A stretch of 64,000 nucleotides of DNA from Membranipora membranacea (Eukaryota > Bryozoa > Gymnolaemata > Cheilostomatida > Membraniporidae): NCBI GenBank assembly GCA_914767715.1, contig OU612066.1, forward strand, positions 25,954,283 through 26,018,282, read 5' to 3'. A model generated the notes under the pieces. It was given only the letters and a program-made list of their open reading frames with translations. It was not told where the DNA came from and did no database searches. A program made the translations under genes and the position numbers. Of the stretch, positions 34,690 to 46,002 are shown one piece after another (within the stretch, counting starts at the first letter, position 1; each line of letters starts with the position of its first letter).

Positions 34690-34925
34690 GGCTTGAACTC
34701 TTTTGGTTACATATTTTGGCATTATGGCAATGGTATTTTGGGATATGGTATGTTGTCTCATATGGTATTATGTCCAATCCGGCATTATATCCACTGGTAT
34801 TTTGACACTGCTGGCGTTTTGTACAACTGGTATTTTGGCTTTGGTATGGTGTGCAGAGGTGTTATCAACTATGATATTATGTCCATGGCATTATGGCTAT
34901 GGCATTATGGCCGGGTACCCCGATA
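34690..34925. repeat. Degenerate short tandem repeat (ggcattatggc-like)
   Basis: Variations on ggcattatgg/ggtattttgg repeat every 11-14 bp, for example ggcattatggctat twice near 34890-34910. The open frames here (34693-35034, 34703-34972) are rich in Tyr/Gly/Trp purely because of the repeat and are not genes. Confidence 0.6.
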
Positions 34926-37007
34926 TAGAACACAGAAAGTACTGCAGCTCAACCCAAGACTCAGAGTCATGACTGCAAAATCAAAGCACCAGACTGTAAA
35001 TGGCAACTTCTATCTAACTAAGAAAACTGTGTAGGCTGAATATCTCTACAGAGGTTTTTGTATGAAGTCACCTAGCATTACACAATGTCTCCTCGTATTC
35101 GCTAGAGACATGGTCACCGCAGCTCACATCAACAAAACTAGATAATTATTAACTGTATGACAGTTGAATGACTTACTTTTTGACATTATTCAGGGTTCAA
35201 TATGCCAAACTACAGAAGGATCAGAAAACAATTTAAACCCTAGATATTTTTGTATTCAGATTGAGCACGATCTACCGGTAGAATGATTGCAATATCATGA
35301 GATGGATATTGTTATTTGATTATGCATCATGACCCATCGGCTACATCAGTGTAACTTCACACATCATCAAAATCGGATCATCCTTTATTTCATGAAGGTG
35401 TAATGACTTTTTGACTTAAAACAAGGTCAAACAAAGCAGATAGCGGTCCAATTCTGTGCATGGCATAACAGCCTCTATCTGATTTGAAATATTTTATGTT
35501 CCAAACTGCAATATTGGACCTGGTGGGTTTGCAGAATCATAGCGTGAATGTTGTTTAATGACTATACCAAGCTATTGATATGATATGAATGGTGATAGGC
35601 ATGACAGGTCAGATGGGTCAGACACCACTCTAACCTTGTACGTCTGAGGTCATAATTACGTCAGTTAGAAGATTATGGGTTGCTCCAGTTAGGTGGTAAC
35701 CCTAACTTTATAAGATCATTCATGAATTGGGTCAAATGCTCTGAGATTAGGCATTTAGCAAAAGTGCTCTTCCTTTTGTAAGAGGAGGGGACTTTTTTAC
35801 GAATAGGAGAGGGGGACAGTTGACAATGGGAGGATCAGTTTTAAATCGAGGGAGACAATTTACAAAAGAATTGGACAGTTCACACTAGTACTTTGGCTAC
35901 GGCAGAGTGTGCCGGAGTGCATGCAATATTGTGAAGTTTTCTTATGCTTGTTTCCGCCATGGGATGTTTCGCAGCATTGTAAGTGTTCCAATGAAGCAAT
36001 GATGGCAAATCAGGTTCAAAGCTCATATATTTTTTATTCTTAGCACTCTGGTCGCATTGCCTCTAACAACAATGAAATATGGAAGAAAAATATTATTACC
36101 TCCATAAAGTGTGTATTTGCGGACAGGTTGATTAATTATATTTTTGGTCAATGATTCAGCAAAAGCGAGGCACTCACTTCTACTATGCAGATCCTCATTG
36201 GAGTACAAGGACTGGTTGTTGTTAGTGCAAATATCCTAAGAAAAATTCAACAAAAGTATGGACAATATTCAAGAATATTTCATATGCATTTACTGTTGAG
36301 TCTAATTTGATCGAGCTTACTGCAGTACCAGTGAGCAGTAACGTGACACTAAGTCATATTTGAGTTGTTGTCTATAGGCTTTACCCATAAATGCCCCCTC
36401 TACTCTGCCAGTTAAAATCTACACCATATTTTATCGATACCACTGTTTTCTTGGTACAAGCCCCAAGGACTTATCCTTCTCTCAAGTAAAATGGAATATA
36501 TATAAACATGATACCAGCGTGTAATCAGTTTACTAATAATTTTCAGTTGTGAATATTATTTTAGAGAAAAAAATAATTTAAGCATGTAAAAAAATGTATT
36601 TCAATCAATGCTGTTACGTTCACACAATTGTATGCAGTATACTGTGGCTTTTTATCTTCTCTATCATAAAATAGCATTTTATTACTTGCTTTAGAATCAA
36701 AGTTTTCAGCAATAGTACATTAAATGCTGATACCAGAACCAACATTGAAGGACAAACCATTATGTTGACAAAATTTTATAAAGCGGCTGTGTATTTAGGA
36801 GGTATAGAATTATTGCTCTCTTTCACAGCTAGTAATTGTCTTCTATCAAAGCATGAGAAGACAATTATGCATAATTACTGATCTGATTGACTGGTTTGAA
36901 CCAGGGAGTTTGCAACACTAAACAAACTTAAAATTATCAGCTCAATCAAACACCATGAAGTACCAATTTTTTTATCCACTGTTGTGATTCCATGAGAGCA
37001 ATGTGTA
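34926..37007. other. Intergenic, no gene seen
   Basis: No exon, promoter, RNA gene or transposon end could be supported. The purine-rich patch at about 35780-35870 is simple sequence. Confidence 0.45.
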
Positions 37008-37793
37008 ATCTAAACATCAATTAACAAATTTTACCCGAGGTTTGAACATCATGAGACACCTCACCAATTCCAGCATCATGACAGCACACCATTGAATGTT
37101 CCAGACTTCACTATTGCTGAGGTGAGCACTGCTTTAGGGAGGTGTGTACCCGGGAAAGCTAGCGGGCCCGACTCAATACCAACAAAGATTTTGAAATCAT
37201 GCGCCAACCAGCTCGCTGATATATTCCACACCATGTTTAATCGCTGCCTGGCTGCTGGTTACATCCCTCAACTATGGCGGAGATCGGAGGTGGTACCTGT
37301 TCCTAAGAAACCCAAGCCGTCAGCCCTGAATGATTATCGCCCCATCGCCTTGACCTCAGCAGTTATGAAGACCTTCGAATATTTGATAAAAGACAGACTG
37401 TGTGCTACTCTGAAGTTGGATCAAAACCAATTTGCATATAGGAAGTCAGGCAGCACAAAGGATGCATGTATTGCTTTTACCTGTAGTAGTGTTAGGCAGC
37501 ACCTCGATACACCAAAAAGGTATGCAAGAGCTTTGTTTGCAGATTTTTCTTCGGCATTCAATACGATATCTCCAAAATTTTTAGCAGATAAATTAATTGA
37601 TATGTGTATACCTTTTCCTTACGTTTCCTTTCTCAGTGATAGGCAACAACATGTGAGAATCTCCAGTCACAAATCTGATGATTTACCAAGTAGTACTGGC
37701 TGCCCACAGGGGTATGTTTTATCTCCATTGTTATTTTCCATCTACACTGACATGGTTCAATCTGATCACCCTAACAAAAAGCTAATTGTCTAA
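37008..37793 (+). mobile_element. LINE reverse-transcriptase N-terminal fragment
   Basis: An open frame from about 37008 (FYPRFEHHE leader) carries reverse-transcriptase fingers and palm motifs in order: GKASGPDSIPTKIL, NDYRPIALTSAVMK, QFAYRKSGSTKDA, RALFADFSSAFNTI (first catalytic Asp) and GCPQGYVLSPLLFSIYTD. It stops just before the YADD box, so it cannot be active. CR1/L2-like. It is not the missing half of 29466-30228: the strand differs and both fragments contain the SPLLF motif. Confidence 0.85.
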
Positions 37794-38613
37794 TTCATTT
37801 TGCTATTTGATGTATATTTGTTGTCAAGATAGCACACTACATTGATATTTGTTGCTGACAAGGGCAGCCTTCGAATTATTACCAATCTATGACTACATCA
37901 TTTAAATGGAATATGCATTTCAATCGACATTAATTATCATTGTGATCACATTTCACACACTTACACAGGGTACAATAAAACGCTAAATTAAAATAGAAGA
38001 CAACAGGTCAGCTGTACATGCCAGGCAAAAACAATATGTACTATTGTTTTGAGAATACTGTTTGTGGCTTGATTTATGACACTTCATGGAAAAAGCCAAG
38101 GAATTTTGTTTATCTAGACAAGTGAAGTGTGATTAATGCATATGCCATATACATTATCAAGGCACCATCCAGCTGTGTTATGGTAACTGGTAAGAACTTA
38201 GGTTATGATATATCAATGAATTCCTGAAATGGGGTAATTAAGTCAGAGGAAGTCATCAATGTAGCAAAAAATGAAAGCAATGTTAATGCTAATGAGTGGT
38301 TGAGCTTCATAACAGTCAGTATCTATACATCACAAATATTCATCAAAATAATCCTCTCTGGCAACGATATCATTAATTGAGCTGTAACCTTGGCTCTCAT
38401 CAGGAGACATAACTATTACTGTGCAGTGGGGCAGAGCTATCAGTACTCTAACCCATGTTTTGCAAGTTTTGCACGTAGACAACACTTTTAAGAAAATACT
38501 ATTATATATACCATTTCTCAAAGTAACCGCTCACACAAAAGGTTATTGAGACAGACTTTGATACCTGCCTGACTATTTGGATATACGCTGAAGGGAAAGG
38601 AGGAGTATAGAAA
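37794..38613. other. Intergenic, no gene seen
   Basis: Flank between a LINE fragment and the first GPCR exon; presumably contains the receptor promoter, but no TATA-type motif at a sensible distance was identified. Confidence 0.4.
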
Positions 38614-40679
38614 ATGAAGAGAAAGTTGATAATCTTTATCACATTACTCTTTTTTGGATATTCAGGCGTATCTGCTGTGGTGTATACACTTCCAATAGGT
38701 GTTCGTTCTGGTGGTAATATATCTATGACTCTGAGTTACGACACAAATGCAAGAAACAGGTAGAGGAACTGAATCTCATCAATAATTTTCGCAAAGCTGA
38801 AGGATTGTTACCTGCTGATAGTTCATATATCAATGAACATTTCTACAAATATAATATGGTAACTGATTGTTTTTTGAATCATTAACCGACTATGTGTTGT
38901 CTTGCACATTCAGCTGAGTTCTTGTTATACTCATCCTATGCCACTAAACACAGTTTCAACTGCATGCAGTTGTCAGGCAATAATTATCTCCGACATATAC
39001 TATTGTAGAAAATGTCAGTCCATGGAAGAACCTAATGTCGAACGCAGATTTTATGGTGAATGCTGTGAGGATGTTGTGCGAGTAAGGAGAGGTTGGAGCA
39101 TGGTACCTTCCAATGCAGAACCGTAGCGAATAAATACACAGGTGAGAAATCGCTCCTATGTCCGGCACTGGGACAAAGATATAAGCTTGGTACCATCAAT
39201 TGTACTGCCCTTACAATAAAATACAAAACCCTTATTTTTTGGTCGCATATTGATCAAAATCAGAACTGTTATGGTGAGTTTATACTAGGACGTATTTTGG
39301 ACGGTTTTAGCAGTGTTAACTATTTTTGGACGTTTTTGGAGAGTTGGCTTCTCATCGATTTCTGAGCGTTTTTGGCAATGTTTTAAATTTCTGACTATCA
39401 TTGAGATATCAATAGTGATATAAAAAACTAGTTTTGGAGCATATATGTGCTGAAAATCCGTGAGACTTGCATTTTATAACAAACGTGTAACTCAGTGTTG
39501 GATGCCGAATTGACACAAAACAATCAGCTTGATTATATGGAGGCCTGATGAGGTTATACACATCTATGGTTGAATTATTTGTGGTGACATGAGAAAATTT
39601 AACATAGTTAAAGGCTACCCAAAGACAAAACAATGTAAGATTTTCAGAGTGAAAAAATTCAAAGCTCCCCCCTCCCCTCCCCTGGAAATTATTGATTGCT
39701 TATATGTCTCCATCAGTGATGATAGAGCTCCTACACCCTGGTATAAAACAACTAGTGATGTCTGCTCAGCATTGTTGTGATTGACCAAAATTTATTTATG
39801 CACATAATATTCATATTCAAGCTTTATAGCTATGATTGCAATCAAATACCACTGCCTTATAAGTTTTTGTAAGTTAGGTATACCCAAGAGCCCTTAACTT
39901 TCAGAGAAGGTCTCGCCACCAGACCCATCAAGCAGCAGAATGCTCTAGTGCCCCTGCCCGTGCACCACGTGCTTGCTGCCCTTAAAGGAAAGGTTGTTTC
40001 AGATTAACTTTCTCCTATCCCCATCCAGGTTGAGAGATCAACCAATTCTGATTCCGTAGATGTGCTCCATTTTGGCGCCAAATACATCAGGAGTGGTACA
40101 CTCATAAACAAGGCCCTGTCAATCAAAATGACTATTATACATTTTGCAATTTTTCTCAGTAAATAGCTATTGTTTTTGAAAATCATTATAGCTTCACATT
40201 CCTCAACTATATTTGACTCTGTTGATGGATTTATGGAAGAAAATTAGATAAGAAAACGTGTAGGAATAAATGCATAATATTGATTTTCTAGTGAATTATT
40301 AATCAATAGATAATTAATCTTCATGGTTTATGCTATTCATTATGGCTCGACAAGACATGCTATACTTGATGAAATTACAGAGAACGAAAAAGTTGTTAGG
40401 ATGTAAATTTGAGCATAGCAAATTGGTGAAAGTAAGTCGCATAACAAATTTATTTTTCCATAATATTACTCCCCGCACAACCCCCCCCCCCCCCCCCAGA
40501 TAATAGAAAACATAGCATTTGGCTGCTAAAGAATGAAATGGCCTAAGGGCTCCCAAAGTTCTAGCCGAGTTGTTGTTGATCAGAAGTCGATCGTGTCTTA
40601 TATAATATGGTGAACTAGGTTTTGAGTTTATTCAGTGAGCTATCTCAAATTAGATTTCACAAATCGTAATAGCGCTTAA

Positions 40680-41476
40680 GGTAGATACACGGGGTAAGCA
40701 AATATCAATTTTCTATTACCGTTGGATCGCTGACAAGCTAGTGATCGTCAAGATCTCATCAAAAATCAGATTAGATGACGTTGCATCATTTTATCAAAGA
40801 AATCAGGCCAAAAGGCTGTTTTTAGCAAAATGGATGGCTTAGCTAATTGGATTACTAGAAATTTCAAAACAGGTTATATTTATTCTTAGAGATATTGTTC
40901 ATCCTAACTGTTGGTTGAAAATAATATATGACAAGCCCAAAATGCCTTTTTATGTCACGTCATAGCGCGTGTGATTATTTTTATTTGATAATAGCGCAAA
41001 ATTTTGAGCAAAAATTTATGACAGGTGGAATAAGTGAGAGCCAATTGTTTGCTAGTTTCCACTGATGTGCCGTTTAAATGACACCCACCCAAATTTTCAG
41101 CAGTAAAACAAATGTGTCAAGATCAGCACAGACCATCGAAGGTAGATACACTCGGGTCATTTTTTCATAATGCCAAACATTCTGAATTTTATGACGTGTT
41201 GTAAAAAGCCACTTTAGGCTCATCATTTGTTACTTTCAACCAGAAATTAGGATGAAATATATCCCTCAGAGTAAATATAACTTGTTTTCAAATTTCCAGT
41301 AACCAAACTAGCTCAGCCACCCACTTTGCTCAAAACAGCCTTTTTGGCCTCATTTCATCGATAAAATGACGCAAGTCATCCAATCTCATTTTTTATTCAA
41401 TTATAAAGATCAGTAGCTCCACAGTTTTCCAACAGTGTAAAGAAAGCTGATATTTGCTGACCCCTGTCTCTCCACC
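40680..41476. mobile_element. TTAA foldback element, divergent subfamily (797 bp)
   Basis: Flanked by TTAA at 40676-40679 and 41477-41480. The ends are GGTAGATACACGGGG and the complement of cccctgtctctccacc. Arms contain aagatctcatcaaaaatcag, agaaatttcaaaacagg and their inverted mates, so it is a foldback related in layout to 18325-19687. It lies in the GPCR-like region between exons at 39.1 and 41.7 kb. Confidence 0.75.
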
Positions 41477-41841
41477 TTAAGGATATCAGAGTCCATAATA
41501 ATGGAACCACACAGAGCTTGCTGCTTCCTGTGAGTTTTAGAATGTGCCCTGCCATAATACTGCAATTTCTTTGAGGCCCCAAGAAGCAGAAGAAATACTT
41601 CATCTGGAATTGGTGGCAAATCCAATATCCAATATCCTGCCCAAATAGGACATTTGAAAATGTATTCATTACATGTTTGTAATAATCCGATTCTGTTTTT
41701 ATTCTTCCACAGCTTTGGATTTGACAGGATGGCCTGTGACAGGACCATATACAGGGATAACCTATAAGAATCTCCACTGTGCTGTGTGTAATGGTGCACT
41801 AGATCCAGTATCTGACGATGTGGACATTTCCCAATGTTTAA

Positions 41842-43862
41842 AGTGCTTGCAAAGGATTAGGTTTTTTGGTATCATTCTAGAGATCTCAGTCTAGTTTAGA
41901 ACATTATTCTATGTTCAAAAGCAGCCTGTGGCCCAGTTAAGACTTATTTGCCCTCAAAGTTGGGATGAGAAGGTACTAAAAAGGTACTATTTTTTTCCTT
42001 TGGAGTTGTGATCACTTGTTGAAAATAGTACCTTTTTAGTACCTCAGATTATAATGGGAATATACAGTACTTTGTAACTAAGGTGTATTGTTATGACACA
42101 GTGGTTTTGATATTCTGCACGTGATATCAAAACACACAGAGTTTATCTATTGAATGAATGAGTGAATACAAGGCATCATTTATCTGTCCCATGTGCTTTA
42201 GCTGGTAAAATGGGATAGTGTATGACATTTCATAATTCAATGACAAAGCTAACGATCTAAATCGAACATGGCAAAAAATTACAGCTCTAGCTCATGCGAC
42301 AGTGAGAATGAAAATTACAGTGAGAGCAAGATTGAATATCATTAAGGAGGCATTTGAAGCAAATCGACGTCAAGTCCATGTGATTATCAGAGGGAAAATA
42401 TCTCTGAGGTAGTCACACCACCCAAGTTTAAATCTGTATGGTTTCGGCCACTGGAAATAACCCACAGAGCTTTGGCAGCTACAACATTTTCTGTTAACCA
42501 TGGTTACTGCTGGAGATAGAAATTGGCAATATAAAGGCAGATCAATACATCGCTAAGTATTTCAAGGTTTTGTTTACAAAACCAGTGATATGCTTCAATT
42601 ATTAGCTTCATGAATAGCCGCTTTCAATAGAATTTCAATGGAAGATACAAAATTTACACAGGTAGATTGTGTGTTTTTCTTGAAAATATGTATTTCCAAA
42701 TCGCACAGAAATCTAAAATAAATTCTTTGTAAATCTGGACATTTCAGGCATTAGGATGATGTTGAAATCCAAAGCACGCAATGATTAATACTGAGTGATT
42801 TGAGGCTTTGACAATCTTTTCAACAATTTTTGCAAATATTCTGATGTTTAAACACTCAAGGTTTTTTTGGGCAAACTGTGTTGTTTACATTGTTTAAAAA
42901 CTAGAAATTACAAGTCACAAAGTAAATTCAACTCAATAAATTTGTCATCTAGTTGTTTCGGACTTCAGGGTGATGTAAAGTGTAAATGAATTTGACTGCC
43001 TCCTAAAGAGGAGTATTGATAATCGTGTTAGCAGCGGGATACCTGGAGAAACTTTCTATTTTTTCCATAGATCTTGTCCATCTGTGTGCATCACAGATAC
43101 TCAGCACATCTAAACATAGACTATCAATAATACTGACTGAGTGCAGCAGGTCTTATGAGAGCACATGTCACTGCACACAACAGTCACTTAGGAAATTAAT
43201 TTGTCGAGTTTTTGAGTTATTTCGGCAGTATGGATCTGATTTGGGAGGCTAGTGTTGGGTAAATTGCAAGATTTGGTACAAACTATAAAGCATTGCATGG
43301 ACCATTTTTGGGTGAATCTGAAATAAGCAAGGCTTTGTCAGCAGGAAGAATCAAATGCTCCATTATAATCTTATTTTAACAGAGCAAACAAGCGCATCGG
43401 TCTGAAATGAAAATCACTCATTTTCATGCTTGAAAAACAGCGGGGAGAGGGAATGCGGGGAGAGGGAATGCGTCAAAGTCATCGTCGTCGATTGTAATGT
43501 ACAGTGGTTCTTCTAATCTTTTCTTCGACATGGGCTCATAACAGATATAAAGGTTGTTTTGATTTGCGGTCTCAACTCATCAAAAAGTGTGTATACAAAT
43601 TTTATTTGAAAAAGTTGTTATCTAACCACAATGGTCACTAATATAACAGTATTTTCCCAATAACAGGCTCATCACAAATCGCCTGGACTAGTTGGGCGGT
43701 GCATGAGTAGGCAACTCAATGTTGTTAACTCATAACCCCCAAACCTACCAGACCAAATAACCCTGATGACTAATTTTATATGCAAATGCATGTGTGATAG
43801 CTGTCTTAATCTGATTTCAAGCTCAAAAATGATACCAAGAAACCTGTTCCTTTACAAACACT
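41842..43862. mobile_element. TTAA-flanked element 1 at an exon edge (2.0 kb)
   Basis: Flanked by TTAA (41838-41841, 43863-43866). Terminal inverted repeats: AGTGCTTGCAAAGGATTAGG at the left, the complement of cctgttcctttacaaacact at the right, both leading to ttggtatcatt. The right end sits 3 nt before a splice acceptor (cag, exon start 43870). A gt at 41861 inside the left repeat would be an in-phase donor. An internal hairpin lies at about 41967-42044. No transposase frame seen. Confidence 0.75.
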
Positions 43863-46002
43863 TTAACAGACTGAAAGCATTAGACTTCTGGTGGATGGAT
43901 GTTTTCTGTGATGAAGATGTCCCCGCTACCTTTGGCAAGCGTATCAATGATGATGGAAAATATCTGGAACAAGGATCAGATATGGAGATACTAAGATATC
44001 ATCTGAATGCTGGGTAACTATAGAAGAATTAGGCATGTCCATCTACGTTAAACTTAACTTAAACTGATGGCAAATATCTTTGTACAGAGAGTCAACATAA
44101 TTATGTCTATAATTTGCAAGATATTTTATACCTTGCAACAATCAAAGAACTGCAAAAGTTTGTTTGTCCCGCAGGGATTGTTGGACAAAGATGAGGCCAG
44201 AAGAGGAACAGAGACTACATAACCCAGATTGTCATACCTCTGTTATGACTTGCCCAAACACTTACAACAACCCAGAAGTGTCCAGGCTCTGTGAATATGG
44301 GCCTTATGATGGAATTTGGGATGGTTTGAATCCAGGAAGAATATTTAGAAACATATTTTGTATTGAATGCTGGAAAGAGTTTGAGCTGCAAAAATGGAGC
44401 TCCACTGCGGAATTACAAGGTGCTCTATATACTCAATTAAGTTCTTTTTTTTTATCATCTGTGTTTACCCTTAATCAGTTCTTTGGTAATTGATTGAATG
44501 CAATTGAGGTATCATGCTTGTTTTTCGGTCTATTAATTCAAATCATGAGCGTATTAAAAGTGCTAAAGAATAATTTTGAGAATATAAGCTTCCTATGCCA
44601 TTTAAAACTCATGTCAGTGCCACCATGCATGGCCTCAATACAACTGTATAAGAGAGCAATATGACTTAACCACGGCTTTTATTGATATGTATGACTGTAT
44701 TTGGTTTCGTTGCTGGGTCAGATCTGTCAACTTTTAAATAACAGCTGTCTCTGTTTATCTTGGGTTAAATCATATGGAGTTGTACTGAGAAAAATTATAT
44801 GTCATATTTGTCCAGAAAACGGATCATTAGTGATGACTGTGAAACCAATGATAAGGCACAATGAGGGAAATGGCACTATTTCTGAAGACCTATATCATAT
44901 TCCTGAACCGTTATCAAGCAACTTCTTGGAGCTTAGCAATAAAATGACAGGCGTTATAGCCCATGCAAAGCAAGGTGAGCTTTCTGATGACAATCCAATT
45001 TTGATATCAATTATACATTTCTTTGGGAAGTTGAAAATCAGAATAATATTATGAATTCAAATGCAGCCCTTCATATTTTTGCACCATTTCTAGACTCAGA
45101 TAAAGCTGAGAAAGCATTCTGGAATCTCGGGAGTTTATTATGTAAGAGTGATTATGGAGGACTATGTGGAGATCTGGTTGTATTCCCAAAACTTGATAAG
45201 TGTGGAAGTGCAGGCTGCCATATTGGCTCAGTCCAGGATTTATTAAACCAGTGCACAGATACAGACCTGCATAAATATAACAAGTCTCTCATATATCAAC
45301 ATGACTTTCAGTAGCCCATCTTGGTGATCGAAGAATATTGTTATATCTGGATATTGACATTTTAATTAAGGTTTCATTACCAAAGGAATGTCCGGACCCT
45401 CATGATTGATTTATAAGTAGATTGTGTTAATTAAAGATAATGAGCAATTAATTTCCCTGAAGCTATGTTAATAATGTTTCCATTTTATGCTGTGCATCAC
45501 TAATAAGTATCATATATAATGTAATGTTCCCCTATCTATCGTCAGTTGTGATATTGGGATCGAGAATAAAAGTAGCAATTCTATCAGCTCACTCTTTCCT
45601 TATTAACATCTCACACTATCCAACTCATAAAAATTCTCCCAATATAACTCGCCATCAACACACAACACTAAATCATTACACGCAGCATAAATACAGGACA
45701 TTATCAGACAAAGATGTAACTATAACACCAACCAAAAAGACATCTTTTCAGTTACATCAATATCATATGTGCTTTGAGGAGCTACATGAACAACACAGTA
45801 CTCAACTGCAGGTGATATTTCAATTGTATGCATTATCTTCCATTGCATAGTGAGAAATTGATAAAAAGCTTTCGCAGATTGAAGACAACACAAGGATTTT
45901 AGGAATCTATGTTACTTTGTGCTTAAAATAACATGAATTGAACATGAGATTTAGTAAAACATCCTTGGTGATAATACAAATCATGCTTTTTAAGGAGTGA
46001 TA

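Larger units (their letters stand above)
38614..45314 (+). pseudogene. SMB-like adhesion-type GPCR ectodomain exons (first set)
   Basis: A signal peptide (MKRKLIIFITLLFFGYSGVSA, without its last residue 20) opens at 38614. A shifted frame leads to HKCKKQVEELNLI and, across a 55-bp intron (38859-38913), to exon 38914-39081 (CYTHPMPLNTVS, then CRKCQ and RFYGECCEDVV, a somatomedin-B-like CC-D motif). The CP-type segment follows in another frame (GTFQCRTVANK, SLLCPALGQ). Exons 41713-41860 (ITYKNLHCAVCNG), 43870-44013 (WWMDVFCDED) and 44175-44419 (DCWTKM, CPNTYNNPEVSRLCEYG, FRNIFCIECW) join in matching phase 2. Exons ~44720-44974 and 45031-45314 are separated by a 56-bp intron. These Cys-rich modules are typical of the extracellular region of Methuselah/adhesion-like receptors in invertebrates. 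At least two single-base shifts interrupt it. It may be the 5' part of the same gene as 46003-50258 or a separate decayed tandem copy. Confidence 0.55.

Noticed and set aside
34693-35034. A Tyr/Gly/Trp-rich 113-residue frame resembling a membrane protein
   Set aside because: It is generated by a degenerate 11-14 bp tandem repeat.
37008-37793. Joining this RT fragment with 29466-30228 as one split LINE
   Set aside because: They are on opposite strands, 7 kb apart, and both contain the SPLLF motif, so they are from two insertions.
41397-41799. Two overlapping minus-strand frames of 126 and 129 residues
   Set aside because: They run across the end of a TTAA foldback and antisense to a receptor exon. 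A faint resemblance to LINE C-termini was too weak to call.
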